A stretch of DNA of 32,833 nucleotides from Candidatus Poribacteria bacterium (lineage in GTDB: Bacteria; Poribacteria; WGA-4E; WGA-3G), in contig VXPE01000033.1 of NCBI GenBank assembly GCA_009839745.1, positions 1 through 32,833 of the forward strand, in the 5' to 3' direction. Numbering within the stretch: position 1 is the stretch's first letter; every line of letters starts with the position of its first letter. The notes beneath the pieces were generated by a model. The model did not search any database, was not told where the DNA came from, and was given only the letters and a program-made list of their open reading frames with translations. The position numbers and the translations under genes were made by a program. Below are positions 6,192 to 15,177 of the stretch, piece by piece.

Positions 6192-7040
6192 ATGAACCCG
6201 CTATGTTTGGAACACTGTTTGACCGAAACAGAAAAACAGCAATTTGAAGACAACGGTTTCTTTGCGGTTGAGGATGCCATCCCACAGGAGATGGTTGATA
6301 AGTTGGTCGCCGCTGTTGACCGAGTCGGGGCAGCGCATCTGGGGAAAAATGAGCTCCCGTCCGATGCGCGTTTCAACCTCCTCGATTTTGTCGGCAGAGA
6401 CGATAGTTTCATCGAGCTGCTTGATTGGCCCACGACCTTTCCGAAAGTCTGGGGAATTTTGGGGTGGAACATCAAACTCTACCATTCACATCTGATTGTG
6501 CTACCGCCGCTGCCAATAGAAGAGCGCGATAAATTCCAACGCCTCGGTTGGCACCAAGACAGCGGCAGGCTCAATTTTGAATTGGAGGGTGAGCCGCGAC
6601 CGCGGATATCGTTGAAGGTAGCATTTTTCCTCACCGATACATCCGTGCCGGGACGCGGCAATTTCTCTGTAGTACCGGGTAGTCAGAAATCGAATACATT
6701 AGAAATGCCCGATGATCCTACTGCGGATCCCGAAGGTGCGATATCTGTATTTGCCAAACCGGGAACAGCCGTCTTTTTCGATCGCAGGCTCTGGCATGCT
6801 GCAGGACGGAATAGTTCCGACATCACTCGGAAAGTCCTGTTTTACGGCTACAGTTACCGCTGGCTGCAGCCACGCGATGACATGACGGTGGAACACTATA
6901 TGGATCGTTCCGACCCAATTCGCCAACAGATTTTGGGTAAAAGCACAGGTGGGCACGGCTTTACATCTCCCAGTGAAAAGGATGTGCCGCTTCGCGCATG
7001 GATTCAGGAAAATCTCGGTTCTGACTCGGTTGCGCGCTAA
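6192..7040 (+). CDS. Phytanoyl-CoA dioxygenase (PhyH) family protein
   Basis: A 282-residue Fe(II)/2-oxoglutarate-dependent oxygenase. The double-stranded beta-helix ligands are visible: H121 and D123 in GWHQDSG, H202 in RRLWHAAG, and R213 in SSDITRKVLFYGYSYRW as the likely 2-oxoglutarate-binding Arg. The N-terminus (QQFEDNGFFAVEDAIPQEMV) is the standard PhyH opening, and GRGNFSVVPGSQKSN is the typical loop. It hydroxylates an unknown small substrate; the family includes phytanoyl-CoA hydroxylase, ectoine hydroxylase and natural-product enzymes. AAGGAG lies 7 nt before the ATG. It has its own promoter and ends in a hairpin pair, so it looks monocistronic. A second, distant paralogue is at 20604-21476. 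Confidence 0.9.
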   Translation: MNPLCLEHCLTETEKQQFEDNGFFAVEDAIPQEMVDKLVAAVDRVGAAHLGKNELPSDARFNLLDFVGRDDSFIELLDWPTTFPKVWGILGWNIKLYHSHLIVLPPLPIEERDKFQRLGWHQDSGRLNFELEGEPRPRISLKVAFFLTDTSVPGRGNFSVVPGSQKSNTLEMPDDPTADPEGAISVFAKPGTAVFFDRRLWHAAGRNSSDITRKVLFYGYSYRWLQPRDDMTVEHYMDRSDPIRQQILGKSTGGHGFTSPSEKDVPLRAWIQENLGSDSVAR

Positions 7041-7055
7041 CCTCAAAACACGAAA

Positions 7056-7104
7056 GGCGGGCACCGCTGCCCGCCCTTCACGAGCATTTAGGGTTAGATG
7101 CTCG
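7056..7104 (+). terminator. Two tandem hairpins after the PhyH gene
   Basis: Stem GGCGGGCA (7056-7063) pairs with TGCCCGCC (7068-7075) around a 4-nt loop. Stem CGAGCAT (7081-7087) pairs with ATGCTCG (7098-7104). The first starts 15 nt after the stop codon. There is no strong U tract, so it may be a transcript-end stabiliser rather than a canonical intrinsic terminator. Confidence 0.5.
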
Positions 7105-7209
7105 CCCTTCCAAATATCCATAGTAAAATCCAAAACTATATGAACATTTCAGAGGGTGACAGTCCGATCTTACCTCGCGCCGGAATGTCCAAATCATTGC
7201 AGATTTTAC

Positions 7210-7357
7210 AGGACTTACGCAAAGCGCATTGTCCCGCAAGTCCACACGCGACTTGCGCTGTTGCGCTACTACGAACCAGGCTCCTTTTGAAAAATGGTAT
7301 CCCTCAAAGTTTCTTCTGTTTGTAGTGATGTGATTTATCGCATCATGCGTAAGTCCT
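7210..7357. mobile_element. 148-bp MITE with perfect 12-bp inverted repeats and 7-bp target duplication
   Basis: AGGACTTACGCA at 7210-7221 is repeated inverted as TGCGTAAGTCCT at 7346-7357, and identical ATTTTAC repeats flank the element at 7203-7209 and 7358-7364. No plausible gene is inside. Ends of this type (GGACTTACGCA) are, from memory, common in IS and MITE families of cyanobacteria and other environmental bacteria, but the parent IS is not in the window. The remaining non-coding DNA around it (7105-7202 and 7365-7635) shows no gene; no confident promoter was found before the receptor gene. Confidence 0.85.
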
Positions 7358-7635
7358 ATTTTACTACAAAAATCCCACATTTCTTTGGCAATTCTGAAAA
7401 GAAAAATTGTATACTTTTATAGAACAACGTGAATTTCGCATAAGAACATCAAAAAACACTCAAGCACGGTGCAAGGGACGACCTACATAACGTTCGCACG
7501 TTCTGTTTTCTCCTTCTCTTTTTATCGAATAGAAGCAACTGATCTCCCTGCTCACATGCTGTAAACTCTTAAATTAGACTTACGTTAAATATATCATAGA
7601 CAATTTTCTCACACGGATAGGAGTTGCCAATTTTC

Positions 7636-9858
7636 ATGAAGACCCTTTTTTGCCTACTTATGGTATTTTGGATTCCCGCAGTCGCCTTTTCCGAAACAGG
7701 ATCAATTCAAGGCACTGTCTATAACAACAGCACGAAAGCGGCATTAGCAGGGGCAGAAGTTCTCATCGTTGAAATCGACACACGCCAGACAACTGATGAA
7801 AATGGGACGTTCGTTTTTAGTGATATCCCCACAGGAACCTATACTTTAATTACCACGGTGCCCGATACTGAGTTGTTGCAACGCACGCCCATTATTGTTA
7901 AGGCAGAAGAAACACTGTCACCTGAAATCTATGTCGAAACAACACAGTATCGTCTTGAAGGGGTCGAGGTAACCGGCGAAAGTGCCCCGAAGACCGTCAG
8001 TAAAAAAAGCATTCAGTCACAGGAAATTACACGTCTGCCTGGCACAGCCGGTGATGCCCTTCGCGCGCTTCCAGCGATTCCCGGCATTGGTGTCGCCAAC
8101 GATTTTAGCGGTGCCCTGTATATCCGCGGTGGTTCCGATGAGGATAACCTCTACTATTTCGACCGGGTACCCGTGGGTTACCCGTATCACTTTGGTGGGC
8201 TCGTTTCATCCTTGAGTTCCGAAATTATCGATCGGATTGATGTCTACGCTGGCGGCTACGGTGCGGAGTATGGTGTGGATTCTCAAGCCGTGATTGATAT
8301 CTATTCACAGGACAGCAGTCCAGCAGATTTACGCGGAAAATTTAATCTCAATCTTCTCTTTTCGGAGGGGTTGCTTCAAGGCAGGTTCGGCGAAAAAGGC
8401 TATTGGTATGCGGCGGGACGTAGGAGTTACATTGATCTTTTCATCGGATCCCTGTCATTTGAGACGGGAGCAATCACTGCCTTTCCGCGTTTCTGGGATT
8501 ATCAGTTGAAGACGGGTTACGACTTCAACGACAAGCATCAATTCTTTTTTAATCTTTTTGCTTCCGGCGACCGGTTCGCGCTGAAGTTGGACGGTGAAAA
8601 TGTAGACGAAGATTTTCAAGGAAACACGAGTTTTGAAAGCGGTTTTGAGGGAGGCGGGATCCATCTCCGTTCCTTCTTGACAGAGCGACTTACCTCTTAC
8701 TTATCATTGACCCGTTCAAAATTCCTATTTGACGTTAATTTCGGTGCATCACTGTCGCTTGAAATTGATGCGCCAGACTATGTACTTCGCGAAGATATTA
8801 TTTATGAATTAAATGCGAAACACCGCCTCGAGTCTGGGTTAATCCTTGGATTTGAACCCGGACAGGTCTCTGGCACGTTCACTCGGATCCCTGATGAAGG
8901 TGAAGCTGACTACGACATTCGGTTCGAAGAAAAAGTCGACTTAGACGAGTATGTGCGAGGGTATCGCGCTGAAGCCTATTTGCAAGACAGATATACAGTG
9001 CTGCCGTTTCTGTCAGTTGTGTTTGGAGTGCGATTTGACTATTTCAATCGCATTAATCAACTATCTATCCAACCGCGCGGCAGTGTGCTTGTGGAACTTC
9101 CCAACAGGTCGGAATTCCAATTTGCCTACGGAATTTACAATCAAACTCCGATACCGCCACAGCTCTCCTCTAGCATTGGTAACCCTGCCTTGAAGTCGAG
9201 TCAGGCAAGTCATTACATTCTTGAACTCAAACGGCAAATTTCACAAGATACAGAAATTAAAATGGCAGCCTATTACAAAAACCTTGCCGACTTAGTAACT
9301 GCGGACGAAGAAGCGGCTTATCTCAATCAAGGTGCCGGTTATGCGCAAGGCACAGAGATTTTCCTGCGCCATCGTCGCGGCGACCGATTTTTTGGATGGG
9401 TTTCCTACGCATACGCGCTCTCTAAACGGCGCGACCGTCCTGATGAACCGTATCGCCTCTATTCATTTGATCAGACGCACGTCGCTACGCTCGCTGCGAG
9501 TTACAACTTGACCTCTACGTGGGAGATTGGTGCGAAGTGGCAGTACCGGACCGGCAACCCCTATACCCCTGTTGAAGACGCAACCCTCCAATTTGATCCG
9601 AGAAACGGAGAACCTATTTATGTCCCCATTTATGCGGAAACCAACTCCGATCGATTGCCTCCGTATCACAGACTCGACCTGCGTGTCAGTAAAACCTACC
9701 AATTTGGAAATTGGAAACTCGGAGCCTTCTTGGAACTCCTAAATGCCTATAACCGAAAGAATTTGCTCGATTACAGCTATAGCGAGAACTACACAGAACG
9801 CGAAGATGTGAATCAATTGCCTATCATTCCTTATTTGGGGATCACAGCGGAATTTTAG
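7636..9858 (+). CDS. TonB-dependent receptor with N-terminal carboxypeptidase-regulatory-like domain
   Basis: A 740-residue outer-membrane receptor. Residues 1-18 are a signal peptide (MKTLFCLLMVFWIPAVAFSE). A CarboxypepD_reg-like beta-sandwich follows (GSIQGTVYNNSTKAALAGAE to about residue 95), then a compact plug with GDALRALPAIPGIG, LYIRGGSDEDNLYYFDRVPV and GYGAEYGVDSQAVIDIYSQ, then a beta-barrel ending in the aromatic terminal strand IPYLGITAEF. It should import a ligand across the outer membrane using TonB energy; the substrate is unknown. ATG at 7636 keeps the signal peptide tidy; a TTG four codons upstream abuts the AGGAG site and is less likely. Only 24 nt separate it from a paralogous receptor in the same frame, so the two form an operon and may arise by duplication. 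Confidence 0.85.
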   Translation: MKTLFCLLMVFWIPAVAFSETGSIQGTVYNNSTKAALAGAEVLIVEIDTRQTTDENGTFVFSDIPTGTYTLITTVPDTELLQRTPIIVKAEETLSPEIYVETTQYRLEGVEVTGESAPKTVSKKSIQSQEITRLPGTAGDALRALPAIPGIGVANDFSGALYIRGGSDEDNLYYFDRVPVGYPYHFGGLVSSLSSEIIDRIDVYAGGYGAEYGVDSQAVIDIYSQDSSPADLRGKFNLNLLFSEGLLQGRFGEKGYWYAAGRRSYIDLFIGSLSFETGAITAFPRFWDYQLKTGYDFNDKHQFFFNLFASGDRFALKLDGENVDEDFQGNTSFESGFEGGGIHLRSFLTERLTSYLSLTRSKFLFDVNFGASLSLEIDAPDYVLREDIIYELNAKHRLESGLILGFEPGQVSGTFTRIPDEGEADYDIRFEEKVDLDEYVRGYRAEAYLQDRYTVLPFLSVVFGVRFDYFNRINQLSIQPRGSVLVELPNRSEFQFAYGIYNQTPIPPQLSSSIGNPALKSSQASHYILELKRQISQDTEIKMAAYYKNLADLVTADEEAAYLNQGAGYAQGTEIFLRHRRGDRFFGWVSYAYALSKRRDRPDEPYRLYSFDQTHVATLAASYNLTSTWEIGAKWQYRTGNPYTPVEDATLQFDPRNGEPIYVPIYAETNSDRLPPYHRLDLRVSKTYQFGNWKLGAFLELLNAYNRKNLLDYSYSENYTEREDVNQLPIIPYLGITAEF

Positions 9859-9882
9859 GCGTTTGCCGAGGAGACCAAAAAC

Positions 9883-12165
9883 CTGAAACGGATATTAATC
9901 CTTCTAATTCTCATACTACCGTTGAGTGCCTTCGGTCAAACTAATGGAGGTGACGCGCCGGCGTCAGACGCGGAAAAGGATGAAGCCTCACAACCTGTTG
10001 TCACAATGGAAGCGATAACAGTCGAAACGGAGCGATTGAAAACAAGACCTCAATATACACTGCGTGGAGACCTGCTCAGACGCATGACAGGCAGTGGTGG
10101 CGATCCGATTCGCGGGATAGCCCGACTTCCGAGCGTCGGGACAGTTAACGATTTCATGGGAGTCCTTTCGATAAGAGGCGGTGCACCGGGGGATAACGTT
10201 TACTACTTCGATCGATTGCCGTTAGGATACCCTTATCATCTGCTCGGTATCGTTTCGGTCGTGAGTTCCGAGGTCATTGAAAAGGTTGATGTGCATCCGG
10301 GTGGGTTTGGTGCTGAATTTGGAGCGGACTCACAGGCAGTGATTGATATCCATTCCCACCCCCAAAAACTGGAGGCTTTAGGGTGGCTGGATGGCATGCT
10401 AAAACCGAGTTTTATCTATTCTGAAGGCTTTCTCAGCGGTGCTTTATCTTTTCAAGAGAAACCGGCAGCCAAGGCTCCGAAGGAAACGGACAAAAAATCT
10501 TTTTTTGATTTTTCCAAGAATATCCTGCTCGACGATGCTGAGGTATTCGGCAGAGATGCGGACGAAACAGGCGAAAAACCTGTGAGTACCGACCAGGAAT
10601 TCTTAGAAAATAGGGCGTTACCCGGGGAAGGTTATTGGTATGCTTTCGGTAGACTCAGTTATCTGGAACCCTTTTTTGAATTGGCATCGAGATTGGTGGC
10701 ACTTGAGGATCTGGTTCGAGAGGTGCCACGTTTTTGGAGTTATCAGTTAAAGGGTGTTTATAAACTCAACGAAACGCATGGAATGGTGCTGAATGCCGTC
10801 ACAGCGTATGACGCATCCGAATTCCGATTGGGATCAAATGAAGTCCACAATAGCGATCTCCGGGGCCCTTTAAGCTCCGAAAACCCTTTTGATGTCCAAG
10901 GGATCCACTTTTATTCCCGGTTATTGCCCCAATTTAGATCTATCCTGTCATTTACACGTTCGTTTACAGAAAATGAACTCGCTTTTGGTGAAGGATACTA
11001 CTACCGGACGGCTGCCTCTGTCTACGCACTTCGAAATGATTTCAGTTATACCACCTCCTCAGAGAATACCGATGAAGTTGTAGAATTCGGCTACTTGGTT
11101 TCAAATACTCCTTCAACGGTTATTAGTGAGGGTGCGCGTCGCCCTGAAGAAGGCGATCCTGACTATGAATTCCGAATTCGGCATAAACTGGAAACAGTTA
11201 ATGTCATCGAAACCCGAAACCTTCATCGTTTAGAGGGGTATCTCCAGGCTCGTCAGCACCTGTTCACCTCCGACGTTTTAGGCACCTTCGGCATGCGAGC
11301 GAGTTACTTCAATCTCACGGATAACCTATCCCTTCAGCCACGTGCCCAACTCCGTTATCGTCTGCCTTGGGAGGCATTCCTATACCTCAGCTATGGACGT
11401 TATGCGCAAAATCCACGATTTGATCAATTTGTGCTGGGTGTCCCCGCAAACACGTCTCTCGAACAGAGTCTTGCGACGCATTACATCCTTGAGTTGAGAC
11501 AGACGCTCCCCTTCGGTGCGCAAGTGAACATCGCTGGCTATTACAAAACACTGCGAGACCTGATTATTTACAATAAAGATGAAAAGCAGTATCAGAACGG
11601 TCAGGCAGGATTTGTGCGTGGGTTTGAAGTTTCTTTTGAACAGAAAATTTCCGACTCCTTTGATGGGTGGGTGGCGTATGCTTACACGGTTTCCAAACGC
11701 CGCGATTTTTCCGAAAAATTTCATCGGTTTTACACTTACAATAGTCCGCATGTGCTAACCGTCGCGATGCGTTACAGTGCCCCGCCAGACCTCCTTCTCT
11801 CAGTGCCCCTCATCGACGCATTTGATATAAGCGGGAAGTGGCAATACCAGAGCGGGGTCCTCTATGCCCCTTTAGTAGGCCGTGTCCCTTTTACGAACTT
11901 TCGGACGAAGGAAAAAAAATGGCGCCCGCTTTACGGAGAATGGACGCGCACCGCGCCGTATCACCGGTTAGACGTGAGTCTCCGATTTGGTTTGTTAGGC
12001 GGTTTAGAGGATAAAGGTTGGGAATTAGGGTTGGCACTTGAGATATGGAACATTTATAACCGCAGCAACATCCTTGAAGTTCGCTACAGTCCGAATTTTA
12101 CAAAAGAGGAACCTATTTCGCAATTGCCGATCATTCCATTCCTGGCAATAACGTTGGAATTCTGA
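9883..12165 (+). CDS. Second TonB-dependent receptor, no N-terminal sandwich domain, CTG start
   Basis: A 760-residue paralogue of the preceding receptor: plug motifs GGDPIRGIARLPSVGTVNDF, LSIRGGAPGDNVYYFDRLPL and GFGAEFGADSQAVIDIHSH, then a barrel ending in IPFLAITLEF. The domain preceding the plug is a short acidic linker (DAPASDAEKDEASQP) and ends in ITVE. The first available ATG/GTG/TTG is the TTG at 9922, which would delete the signal peptide. Reading from CTG at 9883-9885 instead gives KRILILLILILPLSAFG, a clear signal sequence, with GAGGAG 9 nt upstream. Between the previous stop (9856-9858) and this CTG there is no other usable codon in frame, so a CTG start is the simplest reading. 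A loop near residues 185-235 carries a charged low-complexity insertion (KPAAKAPKETDKKSFFDF). Confidence 0.8.
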   Translation: MKRILILLILILPLSAFGQTNGGDAPASDAEKDEASQPVVTMEAITVETERLKTRPQYTLRGDLLRRMTGSGGDPIRGIARLPSVGTVNDFMGVLSIRGGAPGDNVYYFDRLPLGYPYHLLGIVSVVSSEVIEKVDVHPGGFGAEFGADSQAVIDIHSHPQKLEALGWLDGMLKPSFIYSEGFLSGALSFQEKPAAKAPKETDKKSFFDFSKNILLDDAEVFGRDADETGEKPVSTDQEFLENRALPGEGYWYAFGRLSYLEPFFELASRLVALEDLVREVPRFWSYQLKGVYKLNETHGMVLNAVTAYDASEFRLGSNEVHNSDLRGPLSSENPFDVQGIHFYSRLLPQFRSILSFTRSFTENELAFGEGYYYRTAASVYALRNDFSYTTSSENTDEVVEFGYLVSNTPSTVISEGARRPEEGDPDYEFRIRHKLETVNVIETRNLHRLEGYLQARQHLFTSDVLGTFGMRASYFNLTDNLSLQPRAQLRYRLPWEAFLYLSYGRYAQNPRFDQFVLGVPANTSLEQSLATHYILELRQTLPFGAQVNIAGYYKTLRDLIIYNKDEKQYQNGQAGFVRGFEVSFEQKISDSFDGWVAYAYTVSKRRDFSEKFHRFYTYNSPHVLTVAMRYSAPPDLLLSVPLIDAFDISGKWQYQSGVLYAPLVGRVPFTNFRTKEKKWRPLYGEWTRTAPYHRLDVSLRFGLLGGLEDKGWELGLALEIWNIYNRSNILEVRYSPNFTKEEPISQLPIIPFLAITLEF

Positions 12166-12246
12166 TAAACCTGTCCAGTTGAAATTTATATATGCCAATT
12201 CGCCTTTTTATACGTCTTTAATAATTGACCCCTCTCTCAGCTAAAG

Positions 12247-12264
12247 CAGAGAGATTCCTCTCTG
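12247..12264 (+). terminator. Hairpin after the second receptor gene
   Basis: CAGAGAG (12247-12253) pairs with CTCTCTG (12258-12264) around ATTC, followed by TTGGTTCTTTT, about 80 nt past the stop. It is a weak intrinsic-terminator candidate. The whole gap 12166-12713 otherwise shows no convincing gene on the plus strand. Confidence 0.4.
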
Positions 12265-12351
12265 TTGGTTCTTTTGGCTGAGCTGGGTAACTGCCAGGTG
12301 CAATGATACCCAGTAAGCACCTCTTTCTTCCTCTTTGGGAAGATTCCCAAG

Positions 12352-12567
12352 TCAAGCTTGGGCAACACATGCTACAAACATGCGGAGCGGATCATCTGGC
12401 TCGCTACGGAAATATCCTTGAACCTCTCGGATACGACCGATACTTTTGGCTACCATGTGTAGCGTCAAAACTTGGATATATTTAGCTTGGACACCCTGTA
12501 TTTCAAGGTTTGTGTTGTGTCGTAAATGGCTTATATCCTTTTCGATTGCAGGGCCTGAGTCACCTAC
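12352..12567 (-). pseudogene. Possible coding relic of unknown family
   Basis: The minus strand is open for about 71 codons, reading GDSGPAIEKDISHLRHNTNL then EIQGVQAKYIQVLTLHMVAK then SIGRIREVQGYFRSEPDDPL then RMFVACVAQA before TGA. The composition is protein-like, and past the stop the same frame goes on as LGNLPKEEERGAYWVSLHL, so the TGA could be a mutated Trp codon. There is no start codon with a ribosome site, and I do not recognise the family. Plus-strand frames of similar length cross the same DNA, so chance openness is a real alternative. Confidence 0.25.
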
Positions 12568-12713
12568 AATCTACACCACCCGTTACAAAGGGCGGTTGAG
12601 ATCAATGGAAACCAGGTTGCCAAAGTTGTAACATCTCAACCTTGTAGATATGTATAGTATAGCACATACACACAAACAAATCAACAACTTTTTTTGCAAG
12701 GAGGCGACGTTTT

Positions 12714-14972
12714 TTGGACGACTATCTATCTTCTTCACTGAAATTCCAAAGAATTATGGTTCCGCTATTCCTTATTCTCCTATTGAACGCCGTTGGTGCA
12801 AACGGACACGCTGAATCACACGATTACCAGATCAAGGCACACCGGACTTACGAGAGTATTGAGATTGACGGTGATTTAACGGAAGATGATTGGCAACACG
12901 CCGAATCGATTGACGAGTTTGTACAGATTGAACCCTATGAAGGCGAAGTCAGCTCCCAACCTATGGAGGTTCGGATCCTCTATGACACCGAGAATATCTA
13001 CTTCGGTTTTACCTGTTTCGATTCAGAGATATCGAAACTTGTCGCCAATGAGATGCGCCGAGATTCCCGCGACCTGCACGAAAACGACACCGTGTTTTTG
13101 ATATTGGACACGTATGATGACAAACGGAGCGGTTTCTTTTTCCGTATGAACGCTCTCGGTGCGATACAGGACAGGGCTGTAACGAACAGTGGTGACACGC
13201 TCAACAGGGATTGGGACGCTGTTGTAGAATGTAAATCGAAAATCAACGACACGTATTGGACTTCCGAACTGAGTATCCCATTTAGTCAACTGCGTTTCAA
13301 GCAGAGCGATCAGATCGTATGGGGGATGAACACCGGTCGCGAACTCGCCCGAAATCAAGAAGAGGTGATATGGGTCCCTGTTCCAGCGTCCTATGGTGGC
13401 ATGGCGAAGTATCGAACTGCTAACCTTGGGAGACTTGTCGGTATCTCAGACGTTGCCCCCTCTCGGAACTTAGAGGTGCTTCCGTATATCCTTCCGGGTG
13501 TGACCCAAATTAATGAAAATGACGCGGGCCTTGAAACGGACGGAAAATTCAAGATGGGTGTCGATGTCAAATACGGCATCACATCAAATCTCACTGCCGA
13601 TGTCACCTATAACACCGACTTTGCGCAAGTTGAAGCCGACGAAGAACAGGTGAACTTGACCCGATTTAGTCTCTTTTTCCCTGAGAAGCGTCCGTTCTTT
13701 TTGGAGGGTGCAGGACTTTTCGATTTTGGGATACCGCGGAGTAGTTATCGGCGTCCGCCCCCGATGCTCCTTTTCTACAGCCGCCGTATTGGACTTGCTG
13801 AAGGCAACGCGATCCCGATTATCTTCGGTGGCAAAGCGAGTGGTAAAGTCGGTTCCTACGGCGTAGGGTTCCTTAACGTCCTAACAGATGAATTCCACGA
13901 TGCCAATACGGAAGATGATCCACTTGACGTTCCGCGGACCAATTACTCTGTGATGCGAATTACGAGGGACATTGCCTCGGGTTCGCGTATCGGTATGATC
14001 GCTGTCAATAAAGATGAAATTGGCGACTACAATCGCGCCGGTGGTTTTGACTTTGAATACCGTCCCAACGACAGTATGGATGTCCGAGGTATGTGGTCTC
14101 GCACGTTTGAACCGGGCCTCTCTGGACAAAATAATGCATGGTATCTCGGTTCCAACTGGCGGAGCAATCGGTTTCGTCTGGAAGGTTCATATACCGACAT
14201 TGCTGAGGGTTTCAATCCTGCAGTCGGATATGTGAGACGGACCGGCATTCGTCACTTTCGCGGTGAGGTGCGCTGGGTCCCTATGCCGCAAAGATTCGGA
14301 ATCCGACAAATTTGGACGGGTCCAGAGGTTAACTACATTCTCAATCACAACAACGAATTGGAAGAGTGGGACATTTCCTACACGAACTGGTTTGAATTTG
14401 ACTCCGGAGACTATATCCTTTTTAACGGGAAACGCACCTTTGAACGTCTGAACGATGTTTTCGATTTCAGGGATGGCGTGGAGATTCCAATAGGCGACTA
14501 CTCGTCTAATTCATATCACGTCCGGCTCTCCAGCAGTGATAGCCGTCCGATCAGTACAACGCTCGGCGGCGGTATTGAAGATTTCTATACCGGCGAAGTT
14601 CGTAGAGCGTATATACAAACGACCTTCAAGCCGAATGGGCACCTAAGCCTGAGCGCACAATATCAGTTCAATCAGGTAGTGGATCTCCCGGAAATGTATT
14701 TTACGGACGGGGAGCCCCGCCCGGTTTACGTCAATCTTTTCAGAGGGAGAGTAGACTATTCCTTCACGACGGGCCTCTTCGCGAAACTATTTGCCCAGTG
14801 GAATACCGATACGAATGTTATGTCTACCAATTTCCTCATCAACTACATTTATCGCTCAGGAAGTGATTTCTACTTCGTTTTCAATCAAACGTATGATACG
14901 AACGGCACTACGCGATCTCGTTTATTGGATTCGACAGTTGTGGCGAAGATGACCTATTGGTGGAATCCATAA
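12714..14972 (+). CDS. DUF5916 outer-membrane protein with N-terminal CBM9-like domain
   Basis: A 752-residue exported protein. A signal sequence (MVPLFLILLLNAVGANGHAE, residues 15-34) precedes a CBM9-like sandwich (about 40-235: IEIDGDLTEDDWQHAESIDE, VRILYDTENIYFGFTCFDSE, NDTVFLILDTYDD, WTSELSIPFSQLRF). The DUF5916 region that follows has the marker SLFFPEKRPFFLEGAGLFDF and then many alternating aromatic strands of a beta-barrel. The function of this family is unknown; polysaccharide or glycan binding at the outer membrane is a plausible inference from the CBM9 part. The start is TTG at 12714 with AGGAGG 9 nt upstream; the first ATG (12756) has no ribosome site. It lies between the two receptors and tonB, suggesting one outer-membrane programme. 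Confidence 0.85.
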   Translation: MDDYLSSSLKFQRIMVPLFLILLLNAVGANGHAESHDYQIKAHRTYESIEIDGDLTEDDWQHAESIDEFVQIEPYEGEVSSQPMEVRILYDTENIYFGFTCFDSEISKLVANEMRRDSRDLHENDTVFLILDTYDDKRSGFFFRMNALGAIQDRAVTNSGDTLNRDWDAVVECKSKINDTYWTSELSIPFSQLRFKQSDQIVWGMNTGRELARNQEEVIWVPVPASYGGMAKYRTANLGRLVGISDVAPSRNLEVLPYILPGVTQINENDAGLETDGKFKMGVDVKYGITSNLTADVTYNTDFAQVEADEEQVNLTRFSLFFPEKRPFFLEGAGLFDFGIPRSSYRRPPPMLLFYSRRIGLAEGNAIPIIFGGKASGKVGSYGVGFLNVLTDEFHDANTEDDPLDVPRTNYSVMRITRDIASGSRIGMIAVNKDEIGDYNRAGGFDFEYRPNDSMDVRGMWSRTFEPGLSGQNNAWYLGSNWRSNRFRLEGSYTDIAEGFNPAVGYVRRTGIRHFRGEVRWVPMPQRFGIRQIWTGPEVNYILNHNNELEEWDISYTNWFEFDSGDYILFNGKRTFERLNDVFDFRDGVEIPIGDYSSNSYHVRLSSSDSRPISTTLGGGIEDFYTGEVRRAYIQTTFKPNGHLSLSAQYQFNQVVDLPEMYFTDGEPRPVYVNLFRGRVDYSFTTGLFAKLFAQWNTDTNVMSTNFLINYIYRSGSDFYFVFNQTYDTNGTTRSRLLDSTVVAKMTYWWNP

Positions 14973-14991
14973 TCCGAGAAACGAGACTGCC

Positions 14992-15020
14992 TTGACACAA
15001 AATTGAAATTGTGTTAAAAT
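14992..15020 (+). promoter_or_regulatory. Near-consensus promoter of tonB
   Basis: TTGACA (14992-14997) and TAAAAT (15015-15020) with a 17-nt spacer. A dyad AGCAT-gttt-ATGCT (15025-15038) lies just after the -10 and could be an operator. A leader of about 150 nt precedes the gene; I recognise no riboswitch in it. Confidence 0.75.
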
Positions 15021-15177
15021 ATAAAGCATGTTTATGCTAAAATAGGACCCATGAGTTGTGAATAATTATTGGGTATTTTTTTAAACTCACTTTAGCCGAC
15101 CTCTTAACATAGGAAACACGAGCGAACAGTGTGCTGAGCCCGAGACAATTCACTCTTTCTTTATAGGAGGAAAACAG

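Noticed and set aside
7098-7325. Short plus-strand ORF across the MITE
   Set aside because: It spans the inverted repeats and has no family resemblance.
7385-7415. Promoter TTGGCA/TATACT before the first receptor
   Set aside because: The spacer is 19 nt and the AT-rich region gives many such matches.
9883-12165. Fusion of the two receptors into one long protein by readthrough
   Set aside because: The second protein has its own signal peptide and ribosome site, so separate translation is simpler.
12303-12631. Two plus-strand ORFs of about 60 codons in the gap after the receptors
   Set aside because: They lack ribosome sites and convincing protein character; the minus strand looks more protein-like, and even that is weak.
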